A stretch of DNA of 64,000 nucleotides from Reinekea sp. G2M2-21 (GTDB lineage: Bacteria; Pseudomonadota; Gammaproteobacteria; Pseudomonadales; Natronospirillaceae), in contig NZ_JADPQG010000003.1 of assembly GCF_015687175.1 (NCBI RefSeq), positions 186,001 to 250,000 on the forward strand, in the 5' to 3' direction. Below, piece after piece: positions 59,851-64,000 of the stretch. Below the pieces are notes generated by a model. It saw nothing but the letters and a program-made list of their open reading frames with translations, ran no database searches and was not told the DNA's origin. The position numbers and the translations under genes were made by a program. The first letter of the stretch is position 1, and the number at the start of each line of letters is the position of its first letter.

Positions 59851-62547
59851 TTACCAGCCAGCTAGCCCTAGTTGATAATAGATCGACCATTGCTGTGTAT
59901 TTAATTGATAGTAAACCGAAAAAGAAGGCGAAATCATCACGGAGGCATTACGGAACAGGTTTATGTTCGGCGAAAGGGTCACGCCAACTGCACTGGTCAA
60001 CGCAGAATCCTGTTGCCCGACCGCGGTCAAACTTAATTCGGTATTGCGCCAATACAAGGCAGGCGTCAACGTCTGCCCAATGGCACCGAAATTATGCCGG
60101 TAGGTAAGACGCGTTCGTGTTGTCAATTCCTCTTGCAGTGAGTCCGGGAAGAATATCGTTGCTGGCAACAACGAAAATATGTCGCCAACCCGGTACTGGG
60201 CTTGCAGCCCCCACTCGACTGAAGCCTTGTGATTGAAGCCACGCTGTACTCCACTGGTATCGGAAAGTAAGACGACACCACCGGTCTGCAGCGCCAACTG
60301 TCCGGTTAGATTCTGAGCAAAACCCCACGGCACATTGATATCCTGATACGCCGGTGCCCGCGAAGAGACATACCCCAAACTGGCGGCCGCCAATGTCAGA
60401 CTGCCCAGCTCTTCCGGCATGATGTGAATCAGGCGAAACTCAGGTTGCACACGCTGTTGCAACGCACCTTTCTCTGACACTTGTGGCGCTGCCAGCGAGA
60501 GACCGTGCAAGGTAAAGGCTTCACCAGAGCTGAGAAAGTCTCTCTGCCTGAGATAACCCAGTTGCGTCCCCTCATCCGTCAGCCAATTTACGTTTACCGA
60601 GCCCAGCCAGTCCGCTTGTGATTGCTGCAAACCTAATTGGGTGGTGACGTTCAAGCGCCCGAAGACGTCGGTAGATTGTATTTCGCCCACCAGCCGCTCG
60701 CTGTCGTAGTTCAGCGACCAACTGTGCGGGTTCCACAAATTCGAAGAGCGCCGATAGGGCAGCACTTCAGCCCGAGCCCGCTCCACCTGTGCACCCTTGT
60801 GAATGGTCATTGGCAAGTTGTTTGCGACAGACTGTGGCTGCCAGGCATCGCTGACCTGCATGGCGTCGTCAAAATCCACAGCGATCAATTGCTGGCCCTT
60901 TGCCGTGTAATCCGCCGCAATCAGACGGTTGGAATCCACATCGTAAACCGGAAAGTAAGTGCCGTATGGACGGCTCATCACCTGGTAGGAGTCAAACTGG
61001 TTTCGCGACATGGCCTGCAGTTGATCGATGCCACTAGCATCGGAAGAATACAGCAGCCAATTATTGGTTAGTAAGGGCGCGCGCAGGTTTTCCTGGTTTG
61101 CGGCCCTCAACAATGTCAGATCCGTCAAGGCACCATTGACATGAAAGATCCCGTGCCCGTCATCCAGTTGCATAACGAACACCCAGCTTCCCCGACTTGG
61201 GGCAATGTCATAAACCAGTGCACGCTGCGGCAAGGCCAAGTCAGACAAACGCTGTCCATCCGCAGAGTAAACCACTAGGGCGCTACTGCGATCGGAACGA
61301 AATTCATGAACCAAAAACTCGCCATCGGCATAGCTGGCCGCAGTAATTTTCTGGTCTGACAGGACCACTGCCAGACCCGCAGCATCCGACCAGCACTCCA
61401 GGTTAGCACTACCGGCATCGGGTCGCGTGGCATGCCGCACACTGACTACCCAACACACGCGGTCATCCGCCAAAAACACCGCTTTGCTCTTCGCGCCAGA
61501 CACATAGCTGGCCGTGACTTTCGGGGACAGATCGGTCAACCTGCGGGATTGACCGTTACGGACGGCCACCAGAAACGAACCTTGGGTTACATCCACTTCA
61601 ACCGCAATAATCTCATCGCCACGAACACCCACCGGGTACCAGCTTCGCCAAGAGTCCGAAGGATTCTGCAGCAACGGCAGAACTTCCGTCAGACTCAGCG
61701 CGTCTAACTGCTGTTGCCATTGTTGAGTGCGCTGTGAGATCCACTGATCATAATGCTCATTGAGGTTAAGGCCGGTCTGATCTTGCAACGCTCCATTAAA
61801 ACTCACACTGCTCAGCGTGCCGGTATTGGCGAGTACGCGATCCATTAAACCGGTGTCATACCTTGACTGCAGATAGTCGGTAAAAAAATAACCCAGAACA
61901 TAGGGAGATAAATAGGGAGTGCGATCAAAACCGGTTCCGAGCATTGCTCGCTCATAGCGGTAAGGCGAATTATTGAGCAAATCGGTTCGCAACCACAGAT
62001 TGAAGGCAGCATTTCGACCCCGACCGGCAGAGGTTAAAACGGTTTCTGCCCAAACAGCATCGCCTTCGGCATACCAATCCGGAATCAACCAACGACTGAA
62101 CAGCGCAACTCCCGACTCACCAAAGAAGAAGTGCAGCCATGTCCCTGTTTCATGATCAAAATACTGCTGATACTGCACCATGTGCCGGCCTTCATGGACG
62201 GCTAACGTGTCATACCATTCCAGACCGGTTAGCGGCATAGGTTTGTTGTACCAATGCGAACGAAATGGCGGCAAACCGACTTTGCCGTTACTGACATGCG
62301 ACTGCGCAAACAAGACGATAGGAACGGGTTTAAAGTCTCCCTCAATGGGCAAGTCCTGCAGATGCTCTGCCAGGTATTGATTCAGCAAGGTCACCACCCG
62401 CTGAGCTTCGGCCTCCTGCTCAGGCGGGAAAATCAGTTGAAACAGGGGTTGCTGAATCTGCAGCCAGGGCTCGGCACTGCTCGCGGTTGCCAGTCCGGAC
62501 GATAAAACAACAAGTAACCCGGCGACCAGGCATCTGAATTTCAGCAC
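59851..62547 (-). CDS. Exported HExxH metalloprotease with predicted propeller and outer-membrane barrel
   Basis: About 898 residues from GTG 62547, chosen because AAAGGG lies 7 bases upstream; signal peptide follows (FRCLVAGLLVVLSSGLATAS). N-terminal zinc-protease domain: LAVHEGRHMVQYQQYF gives HEGRH (about 118-122), and WYAEGDAVWAETVL supplies a Glu (about 161) as the likely third ligand, a gluzincin-type or MA-clan arrangement. The middle (about 300-600) has repeated beta-blade-like units (SWVFVMQLDDGHGIFHV, WLLYSSDASGID), suggesting a propeller. The last 300 residues are amphipathic strands ending YQLGLAGW, with aromatic terminal residue, as in outer membrane barrels. I know no named family. 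Confidence 0.7.
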   Translation of the reverse strand: MLKFRCLVAGLLVVLSSGLATASSAEPWLQIQQPLFQLIFPPEQEAEAQRVVTLLNQYLAEHLQDLPIEGDFKPVPIVLFAQSHVSNGKVGLPPFRSHWYNKPMPLTGLEWYDTLAVHEGRHMVQYQQYFDHETGTWLHFFFGESGVALFSRWLIPDWYAEGDAVWAETVLTSAGRGRNAAFNLWLRTDLLNNSPYRYERAMLGTGFDRTPYLSPYVLGYFFTDYLQSRYDTGLMDRVLANTGTLSSVSFNGALQDQTGLNLNEHYDQWISQRTQQWQQQLDALSLTEVLPLLQNPSDSWRSWYPVGVRGDEIIAVEVDVTQGSFLVAVRNGQSRRLTDLSPKVTASYVSGAKSKAVFLADDRVCWVVSVRHATRPDAGSANLECWSDAAGLAVVLSDQKITAASYADGEFLVHEFRSDRSSALVVYSADGQRLSDLALPQRALVYDIAPSRGSWVFVMQLDDGHGIFHVNGALTDLTLLRAANQENLRAPLLTNNWLLYSSDASGIDQLQAMSRNQFDSYQVMSRPYGTYFPVYDVDSNRLIAADYTAKGQQLIAVDFDDAMQVSDAWQPQSVANNLPMTIHKGAQVERARAEVLPYRRSSNLWNPHSWSLNYDSERLVGEIQSTDVFGRLNVTTQLGLQQSQADWLGSVNVNWLTDEGTQLGYLRQRDFLSSGEAFTLHGLSLAAPQVSEKGALQQRVQPEFRLIHIMPEELGSLTLAAASLGYVSSRAPAYQDINVPWGFAQNLTGQLALQTGGVVLLSDTSGVQRGFNHKASVEWGLQAQYRVGDIFSLLPATIFFPDSLQEELTTRTRLTYRHNFGAIGQTLTPALYWRNTELSLTAVGQQDSALTSAVGVTLSPNINLFRNASVMISPSFSVYYQLNTQQWSIYYQLGLAGW

Positions 62548-62652
62548 ACTCATACCCTTTATTAACGAGACAGGCATCATAGCCACGCCGCCATTAAAAA
62601 AACACCCGCTTACGCGGGCATAAAGGGTCATTAGTGGATACAGATCAGGTAA

Positions 62653-63516
62653 TCAACGTTGTCGCAGTGCATTTATCCGGCTGTCCAAACTGGGATGCGA
62701 GGCAAACATTTCAGAGCGCTTACCATTAATACCAAAGGCCACCAACTGACCTTCCAGTTCGGGTTCGGACGATCGCTTCAGCCGTTCTAACGCTGCGATC
62801 ATCTTCGGTGCACCCACTAGATCGGCAGAGCCCTTGTCAGCCCGGTATTCTCGCTGGCGCGAGAACCACATGGCGACAATACTGGCCAGAATACCCAGCA
62901 CGATTTCCAACACAAACACGACGCCCATGTAGGCAAACATACCCAGTCCACGCCCTTCTTCGCCGCGCGCCACGACGCTGGAAATGGCGTTGGCAATAAT
63001 GCGCGCCAGGAAAATCACAAAGGTATTCAAAACGCCTTGGATCAGGGCCATGGTAACCATGTCGCCATTCGCGATATGGGCAATTTCGTGCGCTAACACC
63101 GCTTCCTGTTCGTCCTGAGTCATCTGCTGCAACATACCGCTACTGACCGCCACCAGTGAATTGCGCTTGCTGGCCCCGGTGGCGAACGCATTGATTGACT
63201 GGCTCGGGAATATGGCGACTTCCGGCATGGGAATATTGGCCCCCTGAGCCAAACGAGCCACCGTTTGCATTAACCAGCGTTCCATCGGGCTCGATGGCTG
63301 AGTAATCACATGAGCTCGGGTTGAACGAACGGCCATCCATTTGGACATCCATAAGGAAATAAAACTGCCGCCAAAGCCAAATGCCGCGGCAAAGAACAAC
63401 AGCGTTGAGGTGTCACCAAGCTGAATGCCGAACATCGGCAGTATCACATTCAAGAACACACCCAACACCAGCAGAATGGCAAAGTTGGTGGCGAGAAACA
63501 GTCCCACACGTAACAT
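62653..63516 (-). CDS. htpX: Membrane protease HtpX
   Basis: 287 residues, family length. M48 zinc site HEIAH (143-147) within EQEAVLAHEIAHIANGDMVT; third ligand Glu in REYRADKGSADL. Two N-terminal transmembrane segments and two more after the catalytic helix. Cleaves misfolded inner-membrane proteins, often Cpx-controlled. Promoter region extends to 63807. Confidence 0.95.
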   Translation of the reverse strand: MLRVGLFLATNFAILLVLGVFLNVILPMFGIQLGDTSTLLFFAAAFGFGGSFISLWMSKWMAVRSTRAHVITQPSSPMERWLMQTVARLAQGANIPMPEVAIFPSQSINAFATGASKRNSLVAVSSGMLQQMTQDEQEAVLAHEIAHIANGDMVTMALIQGVLNTFVIFLARIIANAISSVVARGEEGRGLGMFAYMGVVFVLEIVLGILASIVAMWFSRQREYRADKGSADLVGAPKMIAALERLKRSSEPELEGQLVAFGINGKRSEMFASHPSLDSRINALRQR

Positions 63517-63807
63517 CGAATTACTCCAGAAAATTTGATTCGTCAGTGCCGACTATTTAAGACTGCCTGTGCGGCCTTTCAAGCACGCCGGAAGTCATTT
63601 TCTGAATCCATACGCTTTGCTGTTGTATTTCTGCGGATAGTGAATATGACTAAGCCAGTTAAGCAATTTAACCAAAACAAGACAAACGACGACCATCAGC
63701 ATCACACCACCCCCAGAAGACAAAGGGGTTGTAGCCAGAATTAAAGGTTGGCACAGCCGCTGCAAAAGAAGCTGCAAGAATCCTCAACCCCACAAAGGAA
63801 CTGAACC
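63517..63807. other. Intergenic region between htpX and the DUF2807 gene
   Basis: About 290 bases. On the minus strand 63595-63699 could encode a 35-residue membrane peptide (MLMVVVCLVLVKLLNWLSHI...), with a G-rich leader; weak support. No other feature seen. Confidence 0.3.
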
Positions 63808-64000
63808 GTGAAACACAATCGACTGAAACGCACCCCGACAACCCTATTGATGATACTGACCGGCTTTTTGTTCACCGCCTGCAACACCTTAACGGTACAG
63901 GGCACCGGCCGCAGCTATGAAATCAACCACACCGTTACCGAGATCCGTGAAGTCGAACTTCATGGAATCGGTGAGTTAACGTTACAAAATGGTCAAGAAA
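63808..64000 (+). CDS. DUF2807 lipoprotein, 5' part
   Basis: Begins with GTG 63808 after AAAGGAACTGAACC and runs off the window. Signal with lipobox FTAC (MKHNRLKRTPTTLLMILTGF, then LFTAC). The mature part GRSYEINHTVTEIREVELHG IGELTLQNGQE-like is the repeat-type strand of DUF2807/head-GIN domains (putative auto-transporter adhesin head). Envelope-anchored beta protein; role unknown. Confidence 0.75.
   Translation, partial: MKHNRLKRTPTTLLMILTGFLFTACNTLTVQGTGRSYEINHTVTEIREVELHGIGELTLQNGQE

Noticed and set aside
1-64000. rRNA and tRNA genes
   Set aside because: None was recognised on either strand by eye; a tRNAscan run would settle it. The repeat at 20.3/43.7 kb was considered as an rRNA-operon tail and dropped because no rRNA sequence adjoins it.

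Overview
The window is chromosomal DNA from a gammaproteobacterium, most likely a marine member of the Oceanospirillales such as a Reinekea or Saccharospirillum relative. This placing rests on the gene mix (GlgX/GlgB, fused isobutyryl-CoA mutase, CheV, HD-GYP, YajQ, YejK, HtpX, ArfB, secreted M4 protease, surface pectate lyase) and is inference; no rRNA or tRNA gene is visible to settle it.

Layout. 1-5.4 kb: a partial gene, a large exported M4 metalloprotease, a GNAT acetyltransferase, a nonsense-interrupted DUF3052 gene and a P-loop kinase. 5.6-13.7 kb: a sedentary chromosomal integron. Fourteen gene cassettes all lie on the minus strand, each small, AT-rich and mostly of unknown function. 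Thirteen clear attC sites separate or end them and a decayed one lies at the far end. A divergent integron integrase gene is cut to about its first 65 codons. 13.7-23.8 kb: PchB/chorismate mutase-like protein, PAP2 phosphatase, a large exported protein, a ricin-domain pectate lyase lipoprotein, GNAT, a membrane protein, a saccharopine-dehydrogenase-like reductase, a DUF3592 protein and a YCII protein. 24.5-31.6 kb: an ECF sigma/anti-sigma/lipoprotein operon, a frameshifted small gene, a DUF4382-like lipoprotein, and a four-gene operon (histidine kinase, acidic exported protein, TPR/barrel protein, response regulator).

31.6-37 kb: B12-dependent IcmF, 3-hydroxybutyryl-CoA dehydrogenase and a divergent MerR/LiuR-type regulator with a palindromic operator, forming a short-chain acyl-CoA module to which acetoacetyl-CoA synthetase (46.8 kb) is probably linked functionally; then YajQ. 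37-46.6 kb: signalling genes (CheV, Spy-like protein, DUF4382 lipoprotein, HD-GYP protein, BaeSR-like two-component pair, CheW, GAF-ATPase lacking an obvious phospho-acceptor His). 49-64 kb: lipoprotein, ArfB, DUF2306, PhzF, DUF1456, YejK, STAS-like protein, GlgX-GlgB glycogen operon, an outer-membrane-type metalloprotease, HtpX and the start of a DUF2807 lipoprotein.

Two families of dispersed repeats are present, each as one pair in inverted orientation: a 266-bp MITE-like element with 23-bp terminal inverted repeats at 43.5 kb (partial copy at 20.3 kb), and a diverged 0.6-0.7 kb element at 23.8-24.5 kb and 50.2-50.8 kb. The integron and the two repeat families are the most noteworthy parts of the window.
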